Assembly (NCBI RefSeq): GCF_022581195.2
Contig: NC_061462.1
Coordinates: 13,020,001-13,084,000 of the forward strand
From: Helicoverpa zea
Lineage: Eukaryota; Arthropoda; Insecta; Lepidoptera; Noctuidae
DNA: 64,000 nucleotides
Direction: 5' to 3'
Shown here: piece after piece, positions 51,391 to 62,423 of the stretch
Layout of the letters: each line of letters starts with the position of its first letter
Position numbering within the stretch: the first letter of the stretch is position 1
The notes under the pieces: generated by a model
What the model was told of the DNA's origin: nothing
The model's database searches: none
What the model saw: only the letters and a program-made list of their open reading frames with translations
Position numbers and translations under genes: made by a program

Positions 51391-52448
51391 CATGGGCGTA
51401 GCCAGCTTGGGGCTCAGGGTGGGGCAGCAGTCAACTTATCCCCGGGGAAAGCGGGGGCCCTCCGATTTTTTGTATCTTAAGTCGTTAATCTCAAACTTGT
51501 TAATCTCTTCATTTGAGAAGTTTATACTTTCAGGACAGGACAAAAGCCAAAAGCAAGGGCCTATAGTTTCTGAATACGCGAGCGAAGCGAGCGCGAAATT
51601 TTTATCGGACTTAAACAAAATATTACGTAAAATTTAGCCCAAACGTACTTAACTTTTTGTTTGTTGACAAATGCAAAAATGAGGGCATATAGTTTCTGAA
51701 TACGCGAGCGAAGCGAGCGTGAAATTTTTATCAGACTTAAACCAAATATTACGTAAAATTTCGCCCAAACGTACTTAACTTTTTGTTTGTTGACAAATGC
51801 AAAAATAAGGGCCTATAGTTTCTTAATACGCGAGCGAAGCGAGCGTGAAATTTTTATCCGACTTAAACCAAATATTACGTAAAATTTAGCCCAAACGTAC
51901 TTAACTTTTTGTTTGTTGACAAATGCAAAAATAAGGGCATATCGTTTCTGAATACGCGAGCGAAGCGAGCGTGAAATTTTTATTGGACTTAAATCAAATA
52001 TTACGTAAAATTAAACCCAAACATACTTAACTTTTTGTTTGATGACAAATGCAAAAACAAGGGCATATAGTTTCAGAATACGCGAGCGAAGCGAGCGCGA
52101 AATATTAATTATTTTTTAAGACTTAAGACCAAAAACTACGTAAAATGTAGCCCAAACATACATTTTCATGAATGGGGGGACTAGGTACGACACACCCGAT
52201 TTACGTTCATACGAAAACCCCCTCGCTCGCAAAGTTCGAGAACTCGAGCGTGCATTTTGTTTCGATCGCGCTCTTTTCAAAGTCGACAATTTCTTTTGTG
52301 CAATAACTTACGGATAGTACATATGATTGTTGATGTTGTTAGTTAGAGTTAGTAAAAAAACATTGTTTAATCAGACACCTTATAGGTCAGAGCCAGGGCC
52401 CAGGGTGGGGCAAGTGCCCCAGCTTGCCCCAGTGTGGCTACGCCCATG
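51391..52448. mobile_element. DNA transposon with 8-bp TSD carrying a tandem array
   Basis: Inverted ends CATGGGCGTAGCCAGC and its mirror GTGGCTACGCCCATG; TSD CTAAGGTT at 51383-51390 and 52449-52456. It sits in the 3' UTR of the LINE fragment. Subterminal CAGGGTGGGGCA occurs on both sides. The 8-bp TSD suggests hAT- or P-type transposition. No transposase; the middle is a tandem repeat. Confidence 0.85.
51550..52175. repeat. 126-bp tandem repeat, about five units
   Basis: The word ACGCGAGCGAAGCGAGCG recurs at 51576, 51702, 51828, 51954 and 52080, spacing exactly 126 each time. Units also share GTTTGTTGACAAATGC and ATTACGTAAAAT. The first and last units are more diverged. Confidence 0.95.
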
Positions 52449-52803
52449 CTAAGGTTTGCTGTTAGAGAACCCAGTTCTGGGTTAAGCTCGCCTTTGTACA
52501 GTCAACTTCAGGTCAGTGGTAACAGTTTTATAGGAAAATCGTACTTATTACTATTGAGTTAAGGTGCATGACAGTTACCACTGATGTGCGGTCTACTGTA
52601 CATGTCTTCTCTGTGTTGTGTGTATTTTTTATATGTTTTTGTGTACAATAAAGAATAATAAAGATTGCCAAGTCTGATAACAAACGAAAAAAAAGTTACC
52701 AATGCGCGGACCCTAGAACAAAAAGCTAATGCTTGGCCACTACACGCCCCATCATCATTGTGTATTTGTGTTGCGCAAAATAAATATAGTAGTGTAGTCT
52801 ATA

Positions 52804-55076
52804 ATATGTTACAGCCAAAGTGATTAAATAGATATTATTCATAATCACTGGTCATTATTTACAATACCCAAATTGACCTGACAATGTGATAAATTAATCA
52901 CTTTATCTAAATATTATTCATAATAGCTGGTCAAAGTTAGCCAAAGTAATAAATATGGTATAATATAACCAACTTACTACTAACTAATTCTTAAAAACGG
53001 TTTAAGTTATTGTCGACTTTTTTATGATAAATCATCAAATGATTCCTCCCGCTGTGGGTTAGCAGCGTGAAGGAATGTCAGACTGTTAGTTAAACCCAAT
53101 AGAGTTTGCTGAATCTCTTCGTGGAGCGCATGAAACAACGCGCGCTGCCGAGACAGGCCCGTGTCTTCTAAGAGATGGAAGGACGATGAGCCACCCGAAA
53201 CTCACCGCCCACAACAGACCCACGCCTACGATGGCCGGGAGACGTCACTCGACACCCGAGGCGCCCTGGTGCCTTCCACGTCCATGGCAGCAGCTGGGAT
53301 GAGAGGTGTTAACTTCTCTAGCGTCTGCATGAGACGAAGGCATACCATTACCCCTCACCCCAGAGGACCGAGAGGTCGCCGCTGCCTATTGCCTCGACGA
53401 GGACACGGCAGTGTCCTTCCCAGGCAGAGCACGACTGTGTGGTTCATCGTGTCCAACGGGCCGTCCGTATAGTGGGCCCGAGCCACATCTCAAAGAGGGG
53501 ACTTTTGGCTACTATTATGGCGTGCCCTGCACTGGGCTAACTGGCCTTTTTCGAATTATATTAAGGTCAGCTACCAGACACGTAGTTAACATGAAATAAT
53601 AATGTTTACCTACTTGTTTTATTACATTATCCAAGTCTATGGAGATATTATATAAAATTGCTGGTTAATGTCATTAATTCTGTGTCGATTGTCACTTTAT
53701 CCAAATTGAGAAGATATTACAAATAATAGGTAGATAATATACAAGCTGTTGATTTGCATCCGTGCCATATTCAAGGACGTAATTATGCTAATGATTCTCG
53801 ACCCAAATCAACAAAAAAATTGGTACGTCATTTTTTTTTTTAATCTTTTTTTTCGGAATTCCATCAATGTCATCTAGCCGTATTTAAACTTGGCGCGTGT
53901 GTTACTGGCCTTAAAACCGTGCTGCGCCCTCACACAAACGCAAACACAAAGCATACGCAACGATTATTCATAAATTTCATTCATAAAATTGGATTACTTC
54001 TGAAATACTACGACATTACAATGACAAAAAAAGCAGTGCATATTAGCTATTTCCCGTCTACTGTAATTCCAATCGATTATTTACGTATTTTATGTCCTCC
54101 TCCTGACGTATGGCACAAATGCAAATCAACACCTTGTATATGTTACAGCCAAAGTAATAAGTCCGCATATTATACATATTATCTAGCTATTATTTATAAT
54201 ATCTACTCAATTTGGATAAAGTGATAATTGACACAGAATTAATCACATTATCTAGAAAATTTATATAATATCTCCATTAGATCTCCAGACTTAGATAATG
54301 TAATAAAACAAGTAGGTAAAGATGATTATTTTATGTTAACTAACTAAAGTGCCTGGTAGCTGACCTTAATATAATTCGAAAAAGGCTAGTTAGCACAGTG
54401 CACTCCATAATAGTAGCGAAAAGTCCCCTCTTTGAAATGTGGCTCGGGCCACTGTACGGGCGGCCCGGAGTGTGCCCTGCCCGGGAAGGGCACCGCCGTG
54501 TCCTCGTCAAGGCAGTCGGCAGCGGCGACCTCTCGCGCCCGGCCCTGGTTCAAGCCAAGGTCCGGGGCGAGAGGTACTGGGATGCCATCGTCTCCTTCTG
54601 TGTGGTCGAGAGACGACTCCCAGCTACCGCAGACGTGAGCCTGTGCGATGAGTTCGGGTGCCTTATCTGCCTTCCGTCTCCTGGGACACGGACCCGTCTC
54701 GGCGGCGCACGTTGTTCAACGCGTGGGTTTAAGCCACTAACAGTCTGACCTCACGCTGCACGCTCACGCTCTCTGAGTCCCTCACGCTGCTCTCCTACAG
54801 TGGGAGGAATCATTTAATGATTTATCATAAAAAGAGTCATAACTTGAGCTGTTTCTAAGAATTAGTAAGTAGTCAGACGATTATACCATATTTATTACTT
54901 TGGCTAACTTTGACCAGCTATTATGAATTAGATCCAGATAAAGTGATTAATCTATCACACTGTCTAGCCAATTTGGGCATTTTATACAATGACCAGTCAT
55001 TATGTATAATATATATTTAATCACTTTGGCTGTAACATATACAATATTGAGACTTATTACTTTGGCTGTAACATAT
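52804..55076. mobile_element. 2.2-kb foldback structure with TATGTTACAGCCAAAGT ends
   Basis: The left arm (52804-about 53760) and right arm (about 54150-55040) are inverted copies with a ~380-bp spacer. The terminal word TATGTTACAGCCAAAGT occurs at 52805 and 54139 and inverted ending at about 55039 and 55075, so two overlapping elements or a head-to-head pair formed the structure. Each arm has a GC-rich inner segment of about 350 bp (53080-53480; 54430-54790) flanked by AT-rich DNA. The ORFs there (for example 54398-54748) show no recognised domain. Confidence 0.78.
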
Positions 55077-55079
55077 ATA

Positions 55080-55262
55080 TAAAAATGAAGCCCGCTTTCC
55101 GTTGTCACGACATAACATGAAAACGGCTTGACCGATTTGGCTGAAAATTAGAGGGGAGGTAACTTATACCCGGGAGAAGGTTTTAGGATTCATTTTCATA
55201 GGATTCAGTTTTTGTCACCATCCGGCTACGGGACGCGGGTGATACCGCGGGCGAAAGCTAGT
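55080..55262 (+). repeat. Helitron-like interspersed repeat
   Basis: Has TTCCGTTGTCACGACATAAC and ends ACCGCGGGCGAAAGCTAGT. Same kind of end as at 7381 and 61652, different body. Confidence 0.5.
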
Positions 55263-55285
55263 ATAATATAAATATTCGTGTCCTA

Positions 55286-55639
55286 CAATTGTGCACTCCA
55301 GCGCGGAGCGCGTGGCCCATGCCCATCACAGGCCGTGGTGTACTGTGGGTTTTATACGTAACGGTTGGCAACTTTGTTGTCTTCATGTCAATTTATTGTC
55401 AAATAAAACTTCTGTCAAACGAGTCTGTCTGTGGAGTAAATATTGTGGTCTTCTTTTGGTCGTATAAGTCGTATTTCGTTATTAAAAACAGCTGGTTTGA
55501 TACTGTTTTCGGAAGCTGCTGCCTGTTAAAACACCCAAGTTTTACAGTGCTTGTTTAATTAAATTAAGACATCCAGTTTATCAGTCTCATTTCTCCATAA
55601 ATGTTTTTTTATTGTTAAAGAGCGTGATTGTTTTACATT
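55286..55639. other. SMU1 upstream region
   Basis: No repeat recognised. It should hold the SMU1 promoter and 5' UTR; no TATA box or initiator stands out. Confidence 0.4.
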
Positions 55640-58600
55640 ATGTCTATTGAAATAGAATCCGCCGAGTGAGTGTCTGATATATTGTTAAGCTGTTTGTTAA
55701 ATGTCCGTCATGTTCATTTGAGGATGTTAATTCGGTGTATTCATTTCCAGTGTGATCCGACTGATCCAGCAGTACCTGAAGGAGTCTAACCTCACCAAAA
55801 CACTTCAAACGCTGCAGGTACGTGACTATTCAAATCAAATGAAAGTACCTTAAAATTAATCATATTATAATATGAACGAAACTACTAGTGTGCATGTGCA
55901 ATGCATTGTGCAGATACAAGTACAGCCCCAAGGTGTTGTCCACAACATATATGGCGTCCGTCATGACATCAACAAACCACAGTCAGGGGTTTTAAATAGT
56001 CTTAATAAACCTTTGCATTCTTTTGATGGCTAATTTGATTGATTTAATGCTATTATCATCAGCGCAACCAGCGCTTAAAAGATGTATTTTTTTCTTTAAC
56101 ATGTGAAACAATAAATACTGCATCTATCTGATAGTTAACATGGATGAGAGCAGTATGCGAGGCTCTTCGCACGAAGCAAGCCCCCAGCTGGTGCGGATGT
56201 GGCCTAATGTTATAAATTTCATGAGCACTTATGCAATGAGTTTGTTTGTTTATAACTTTGCTTCTTTGAACTTTGGCTGTTAATGCATTGCACATGTTTT
56301 ATTTTATATTTTCATCAATGTGAAGTCACTATTGATCAATTTAGAAAGGCAAAGCCACTCAAGGAAAAACATTGTTATGTGTCAGTCTCAAATAGAAGAA
56401 AGACAGTTTTAATATTTCTTTGGTATCATATAATTTCTAGTTAAGCATAAAAATATTGAATTATTGATTGATGTCATCCTATCCTACTAATGTTATTAAT
56501 GCAAAAGTTTGTATGTTTATTCCTTTTTCACTGAAAAACTACTTGATTGATTTTGATGTAACTTTGCAGTATTAAAGCTTCTATATTAGAATAACATTAG
56601 TTTGTATTATTGTGTGGGAAGTAGTTCCTTCGGACGCAGTTGAAACCGCAAGTAGAACCTGTGTTTGGGGTTCATATATTTTACTTATTTTATAAGAAGA
56701 ATAAGAATATCATTTATTTGCAAAAACATGGTACTTATACAAGATGGTTACTTAAAATATAATTGACGAACATACATGTTTTGCTTAAAATATAATTGAC
56801 GAACATACATGTTTTGCTTAAAATATAATTGACGAACATACATGTTTTGCTTAAAATATAATTGACGAACATACATGTTTTGCTTAAAATATAATTGACG
56901 AACATACATGTTTTGCTTAAAATATAATTGATGAACATACATGTTTTGCTTAAAATATAATTGATGAACATACATGTTTTGCTTAAAATATAATTGACGA
57001 ACATACATGTTTTGCTTAAAATATAATTGATGAACATACATGTTTTGCTTAAAATATAATTGACGAACATACATGTTTTGCTTAAAATATAATTGACGAA
57101 CATACATGTTTTGCTTAAAATATAATTGATGAACATACATGTTTTGCTTAATACATAAGCGTGCAAATTTTACATGCATAACAATACAATATACTTACAC
57201 ATATACATCACAAAGAAATAGTTTAATGTAAAAACTCCTAAGAAAGTAGCACACCAAAATGTGTTTGTTTGAGGCACGTGGTACGTTAGTAGCTCTGCCC
57301 TAGACACCTTTATTAGAACCTGCACATTATTTTCAAAATAAGATTACCAATAATACCAATCCAGCTAGACCAATCTTACATTGGTTTTAATTTATGAAGC
57401 AACACAAACGCCTCATTAGTTCTAGTTACTGACCACCCCTACCTACAAGAAAACGTCTGACCTACCTGTAGATATTCTTGTAGTTATTATTGAAATATAG
57501 TTATTAGATGAGTAAAGCACAAGGATAATGTTTGTCGTCGGTCAGGAGGAGACGGGCGTGTCGCTGAACACGGTGGACAGCGTGGACGGGTTCTGCGCCG
57601 ACATCAACAACGGGCACTGGGACACGGTGCTGAAGGCCACGGCCTCGCTCAAGCTGCCCGACAAGAAGCTCATGGAGCTGTACGAGCAGGTGGTGCTGGA
57701 GCTGATCGAGCTGCGCGAGCTGGGCGCGGCGCGCTCGCTGCTGCGCCAGACGCACCCCTGCCTGCTCATGAAGCAGCTGGAGACGGACCGCTACATCCAC
57801 CTGGAGAACCTGCTGGCGCGCTCGTACTTCGACCCGCGCGAGGCGTACGGCAGCGGCGGCGGCAAGGAGCGGCGCCGCGCCGCCGTGGCCGCCGCGCTGG
57901 CCGGCGAGGTGTCCGTGGTGCCCAGCTCGCGGCTGCTGGCGCTGCTGGGGCAGGCGCTCAAGTGGCAGCAGCACCAGGGCCTGCTGCCGCCCGGCACCAC
58001 CATCGACCTGTTCCGCGGCAAGGCCGCCATCCGCGACGAGGAGGACGACCAGTGCCCCACGCAGCTCTCCAAGATCATCAAGTTCGGCCAGAAGTCGCAC
58101 GTCGAGTGCGCCAGGTCTCACGCTATTCTCTTATTGCGACTCACTTCTACAAATATTTATTTGGTTTTTACTATCGTACTACCGGTGACTGTAACCCTAA
58201 AGTATGTACCTTTTTACTGTAGGTAACTTGCAGTAAAAATTATGTATAAACATTTTTCGTTTAAAAACTTTTAAAGAATCGCGAAAACCCATGTCAATAT
58301 TACCGTCACGTGAAGCGGTCGCCGGCGCTCGCCGGGATCTGCAGCTGCTGCACCTAAACTCTACTAAGAAATTATCAACTCCACTTCGCCTGACCACTGC
58401 CTCCAACATTTGAAAATAAATGTTCCAACTTATAAAGTTGGTTCTACCAACAACGCTTATCGGCATAGTAAGCAGAATGTTTGAAGTAGTATTGTGTGAC
58501 AGGTTCTCTCCAGACGGCCAGTACTTGGTGACGGGCTCGGTGGACGGGCTGGTGGAGGTGTGGAACTTCACGACCGGCAAGATCCGCAAGGATCTGCGCT

Positions 58601-59529
58601 ACCAGGCGCACGAGGAGTACATGAGCATGGACGAGGCCGTGCTCAGCCTCGCCTTCGGCCGCGACAGCGACACCCTCGCCGCCGGCTCCAACGACGGCAA
58701 GATCAAGGTGCGTGTGCGTGCTCCCAGCCAGAACCCTCGCTCCCCTCGCCCCCCTCGCTGACCGCGCCGCCGTCGCCCGCAGGTGTGGAAGGTGTCGTCG
58801 GGGCAGGTGCTGCGCAAGCTGGACCGCGCGCACGCGAAGGGCGTCACGTGCCTGCAGTTCACGCGCGACAACACGCAGCTGCTGTCCGCGTCCTTCGACC
58901 GCACCATCCGCATCCACGGGCTCAAGTCGGGCAAGGTGCTCAAGGAGTTCCGCGGCCACGCGTCCTTCGTCAACGAGGCGGTGTTCACGCCCGACGGCCA
59001 CGCCGTGCTCAGCGGCTCCTCGGACGGCAGCGTCAAGGTGTGGTCGGTCCGCACGGGCGAGTGCACGGCCACGCTCAAGCCGCTCGGCAGCGGCGAGCCG
59101 CCCGTCAACTCGCTGCTGCTCACGCCCAAGAACCCCGACCACTTCGTGGTGTGCAACCGCACCAACACCGTCGTCATCATGAACATGCAGGGCCAGATCG
59201 TGCGCTCCTTCTCCAGCGGGCGCCGCGAGCAGGAGGGCGGCGCCCTCGTCAGCGCCGCGCTCAGCGCCCGCGGCCGCCTCGTCTACTGCGCCGGCGAGGA
59301 CCTCGTGCTCTACGCCTTCTGCACCGCCACCGGCAAGCTGGAGCGCACCATCACCGTGAGTACCGCGCCCCGCCCGCGCCCCACCCCGCCCCACCCCGCC
59401 CCACCCGCTCACGCAGTCCGTCTGTTGCAGATCCACGATAAGGCCGTGATCGGGCTGACGCACCACCCGCACCAGAACCTGCTCGCCACGTACGGCGAGG
59501 ACGGCCTGCTCAAGCTGTGGAAGCCGTGA
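55640..59529 (+). CDS. SMU1: WD40-repeat spliceosomal protein SMU1
   Basis: Nuclear factor that with RED/IK acts in spliceosome activation. Six exons: 55640-55665, 55751-55817, 57546-58114, 58503-58707, 58783-59355 and 59431-59529, giving 512 residues (human protein 513). MSIEIESA and DVIRLIQQYLKESNL form the LisH motif (about 6-38). A CTLH region follows (LNTVDSVDGFCADINNGHWD, LYEQVVLELIELRELGAARS). Then come YIHLENLLARSYFDPREAY, GEVSVVPSSRLLALLGQALK, LLPPGTTIDLFRGKAA and seven WD-like repeats (FSPDGQYLVTGSVDGLVEVW through ATYGEDGLLKLWKP). All junctions are GT-AG and in frame. Exons 3-6 are extremely GC-rich, exons 1-2 are not. Intron 2 has a 33-bp minisatellite. Confidence 0.96.
56495..56665 (+). 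repeat. Diverged Helitron-like repeat in SMU1 intron 2
   Basis: CTTGATTGATTTTGATGTAA and a CGGACGCAGTTGAAACCGCA segment resemble the repeats at 7205 and 61463. Confidence 0.45.
56751..57150. repeat. 33-bp minisatellite, about 12 units
   Basis: Unit built on AAAATATAATTGACGAACAT plus ACATGTTTTGCTT, with a C/T switch (GACGAAC or GATGAAC) distinguishing units. Because 33 is divisible by three, two minus-strand frames stay open for 143 codons (a KQNMYV-type 11-residue repeat). It lies in SMU1 intron 2, so those frames are not taken as genes. Confidence 0.95.
57151..57545 (+). other. End of SMU1 intron 2
   Basis: Unique-looking AT-rich intron sequence ending in the GGTCAG acceptor; nothing else seen. 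Confidence 0.5.
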
Positions 59530-59982
59530 GCGCTCGCCGGGCACGTCACACGTCGTCACTTCGCTAGCTCTACGTCAAGCCGATATTACACGGATCTACT
59601 TTGGTTCTATATTATTTTCATTTCATTATCGATGCGAGTCTTTGATAAGCTTGAACGTCCAATGCAAAAATAGCGCTGTTATGAGTGTCTGTCTGTGTGT
59701 CTATATGAGGCACACGTTTCACAAACAGCGGGCAAGCCGTTTTAAAGTTACTTAATTATTATTTAATTATCAACCGTGACAGAGATGTCAGGTAAGGGTC
59801 CGTTTAGATAGACCGGGTCGGAGAGCATCGGCGCGCATTTTGCTTTTGCGCGAGCATTAAAGAGCAGGCAAACGGAGCCAAACGTCAAGAAAAAATACAC
59901 AATGGGAGCCGGCCGGCTCCTCTTATTATTTCACACCGAGCGCATTCTCAATGACAAAAGCAGTGCGCATGCATAAATAAAC

Positions 59983-60761
59983 GGGAATAAATATAATGAC
60001 CACCATAAAATGTTTGGATATCCAGTCTTGTAATCAAAAATATCTACTTAACACCAGAAAAATAAAGTCTAAAAATACAATGGTACCAGCTATTTTAGTC
60101 ACGACTCCACTTTAAATTGTATTCGACCACCTTTAGTAAATGATCACCAAATCTTGACGACCAAATAAATGTATTATTTTTGCCAAAATAAAGCGCTGTG
60201 ATTGCCATAAAATGTAGTCTTATTATCAAATAGAGTATTATGATGTCATATTAAGTTATGTCTATATTAAGTTATGTGTATATAGACTCCACGTAGTCTT
60301 GTCTGCCCTACCCCTAGAGAGCAATTGGTGGTGGTGAGCGTGAAAACCATCTGCGACTATAAGCTCGCATGGGACCGCCGGAGCCCCGCAGCGGCGGAGG
60401 CGTGACAGAAGCCATGCTTGCTGCATGTTGCATGTTTGCTTCCATGCTGCATGCCTGCTAACATATATATTAAGATTGGGATAACAATGATTTATTTGGA
60501 CTCATTTTGCTTAAATAGGATAGCAGAATTTAAAAACTTTGGTTATAATTTTACTTTAAAATGGTGGTTTAATTTTGGTGATCATTTACTATTATTGGCT
60601 TACTCATGATTTACTTGGAGTAATTTTACTTAAATAGGATAGCAAAGTGTTAAAACTTTGGTTATAATTTTACATTAAAATGCGATTTTCATTTTGGTGA
60701 TCATTTACTATTTTTGTCTGCTATTTGTTACTATATCTGGTGGTAAGTTAAACATAAGCCA
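59983..60761 (+). mobile_element. TIR-less element with 8-bp TSD, copy 2
   Basis: Same ends as 23922-24815 (GGGAATAAATATAATGACC to AAACATAAGCCA). TSD AAATAAAC at 59975-59982 and 60762-60769. Its middle differs from copy 1: a block of about 160 bp (60288-60450) from the MULE-like family replaces the sequence at about 24200-24440. Confidence 0.78.
60288..60450 (-). repeat. GC-rich block shared with the MULE-like family
   Basis: ACTCCACGTAGTCTTGTCTG to GCTTGCTGCATGTTGCATG matches, inverted, the GC-rich core of the elements at 1408 and 20837. Here it lies inside an unrelated element without the MULE-like termini. Confidence 0.7.
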
Positions 60762-60854
60762 AAATAAACCTTACTTCAAATACTAAGTACTAAATTTTTT
60801 ACGTATTAAGAATTTGCTCTGCTCTCCGAGCCGGTCTGTCTGAAAGGACCCTAA

Positions 60855-61244
60855 AGTAGCAGTTATGTCTTGTTTTAATTTCTTTTGATTTGTCGTTTAA
60901 GTTCAAATACTTCGCAAATGAAAAGAATGTCCGCACTGGCGGTCCCTGAGTGGAGACCCTGGCGCGTCGTATTACTCTCATTTCACTTGTAAATGTCAGT
61001 TCTCTGCAACGGTTTTGTTTATTATGTAATTGTTTCTATAGGTCGATCCGTGTAACATTTGTTGAAGATGTTTGTTGAGAATTATTCTAGTTTGCTACAT
61101 GCTCCGCTGATACAAAACTTAGTGCAGCAAACTTGAATAGTACTTGATGGGCCACTGTGTCTGTAGATTATTATTTTGTAAGCATTACTTATAAGGTATA
61201 ATAAAAGTAATAATGAATTCATGATTTAATTCAATTGTCTCCCC
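60855..61244. other. Intergenic DNA downstream of SMU1
   Basis: No gene or repeat recognised. Confidence 0.4.
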
Positions 61245-61261
61245 GTGCACATTGAAATTAT

Positions 61262-61366
61262 CATCTTCCTCCGAGCCTTTTCCCAACTATGTTGGGGTCG
61301 GCTTCCAGTCTAACCGGATTAGCATAATTATAGCTGAGTACCAGTGCTTTTGAAATTAAACACACA
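61262..61366 (-). mobile_element. Short SINE fragment with 17-bp TSD
   Basis: CATCTTCCTCCGAGCC to CCAGTGCTTTTG, the 3' end of the SINE family at 25057. TSD GTGCACATTGAAATTAT at 61245-61261 and 61367-61383. A heavily 5'-truncated insertion. Confidence 0.85.
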
Positions 61367-61462
61367 GTGCACATTGAAATTATAAGACGTAATTAATTTT
61401 TTGCTAAAAGTGGAAAGGCCTTATCATCGTATCCATCATCAGCCAGCCTCGTTCATCTATAC

Positions 61463-61652
61463 TCATATTATAAATCTGAAGAGTTTGTTTGTTTGCTTGA
61501 ACGCGCTAATCTCAGGAACTACTGGTCTGATTTGAAAAAATCTTTCAGTGTTAGATAGCCCATTCATCGAGGAAGGCTAAGGCTATACTTTTTATCCGGG
61601 TTCGTGTCGAGGTTCCCACGGGATGCGGGTGAAACCGCTGGCAGAAGCTAGT
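61463..61652 (+). repeat. Interspersed repeat, possible non-autonomous Helitron
   Basis: TCTATACTCATATTATAAAT at the 5' end and GGTGAAACCGCTGGCAGAAG-CTAGT at the 3' end. 5' TC and 3' CTAG(T) agree with Helitron ends, without TSD. Confidence 0.6.
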
Positions 61653-61794
61653 TCTGTTATAAAAGCGCACACAAAGCCCCACAAATGATCCGTTCACTAA
61701 ATGTAGACGATAGGTAGGTGCGGTTAACTTATGTTTATTTCTAGTATTAAAATGACGTAGGTACGTCGCTGTTTTTACTATATGAGTCTAGGTT

Positions 61795-62138
61795 TTGCCT
61801 TACCTACGTATATTATATTGGCATAAAATATGTATTGAGACGCCACAGTCAGAATACCAATATCCTTAAACCTTTCCCTTAGGGAGAGTAGCACTAAGTT
61901 GGTACATAGCATGGGCAGAGCGCATCTGCAGTACGAAAACATTCTCGATATCGGCAGCATTGCCCCATAAAAGGATTCCGGAGGACATGATGCAGATTTG
62001 ATAGACATCGAATTTGGTTTCAAAGTAAAAGTTAATAAGGAAGTTTATAAAGGGAGTACATAAGAAAGTACCTACATAAGGAAGTTTATAGATTAGAGAA
62101 GATAAGGAATTATTATAGGAGTACATAAGGAAGTTCAT
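61795..62138 (-). pseudogene. LINE reverse-transcriptase C-terminal fragment, frameshifted
   Basis: One frame reads SSGILLWGNAADIENVFVLQ followed by MRSAHAMYQLSATLP. The neighbouring frame continues LRERFKDIGILTVASQYIFY. Together they match the thumb region of insect LINE RTs (S.GI.FWGN, then LTV.SQYI). A frameshift near 61880 separates them. Confidence 0.7.
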
Positions 62139-62330
62139 AAGGGGAGTACATATACAAGTACATAAGGGAGGAATAAAGGGGACTACATGACGAAGGTCAC
62201 GAGAGGAGTATATGTATAAGGAAGGTCATAAGGGGAATACATAAAAAAATACATAAGGGGGAATAAAGGGGAGTACATAAGGGGGAATAAAGGGGAGTAC
62301 ATAAGGAAGGCATGAAGGATAACCATGGGT
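62040..62330. repeat. Degenerate short-period repeat (GGGGAGTACATAAGGAAG-like)
   Basis: About a dozen imperfect repeats of AGTACATAAGG and GGGGAATAAAGG with irregular spacing. Confidence 0.75.
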
Positions 62331-62387
62331 GAAGTTGTGTACTATGGGTGTAGTTTTGTAGACTGGGTGAAGTTTTGTGGACGGTCA

Positions 62388-62421
62388 GGGTTAGGTTAGG
62401 TCAGGGTTAGGTTAGGTAAGA
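62388..62421 (+). repeat. Short TTAGG-like tract
   Basis: Two GGGTTAGGTTAGGT blocks in 34 bases, resembling the insect telomere unit TTAGG, immediately left of a 5'-truncated R1-clade LINE. Too short to be a telomere. Confidence 0.6.
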
Positions 62422-62423
62422 GT

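Larger units (their letters stand above)
59796..60851. mobile_element. Inverted-repeat transposon with TAA TSD (PIF/Harbinger-like)
   Basis: Ends GGGTCCGTTTAGATAGACCG and the mirror of GGGTCCTTTCAGACAGACCG; TAA repeats at 59793-59795 and 60852-60854. The 3-bp TAA target and ends fit PIF/Harbinger. An element with 8-bp TSD (59983-60761) is nested inside, leaving only about 280 bp of original sequence. No transposase. It lies downstream of SMU1. Confidence 0.8.

Noticed and set aside
51550..52175. CRISPR-like array
   Set aside because: Repeats are 126 bp and contiguous with no spacers, in a eukaryotic transposon.
53161..53599. ORFs in the GC-rich arms of the foldback (also 54398-54748)
   Set aside because: Frames are not preserved between the two arms and no domain was recognised.
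56735..57179. 143-residue repetitive protein frames
   Set aside because: Generated by a 33-bp minisatellite inside an intron; two frames are equally open, which argues against coding.
58444..59559. 371-residue antisense frame over SMU1 exons
   Set aside because: Compositional shadow of the WD40 exons; no domain and it crosses introns.
62388..62421. Telomere or telomere-proximal location
   Set aside because: Only about 34 bases of imperfect TTAGG-like sequence amid genes and ordinary repeats.
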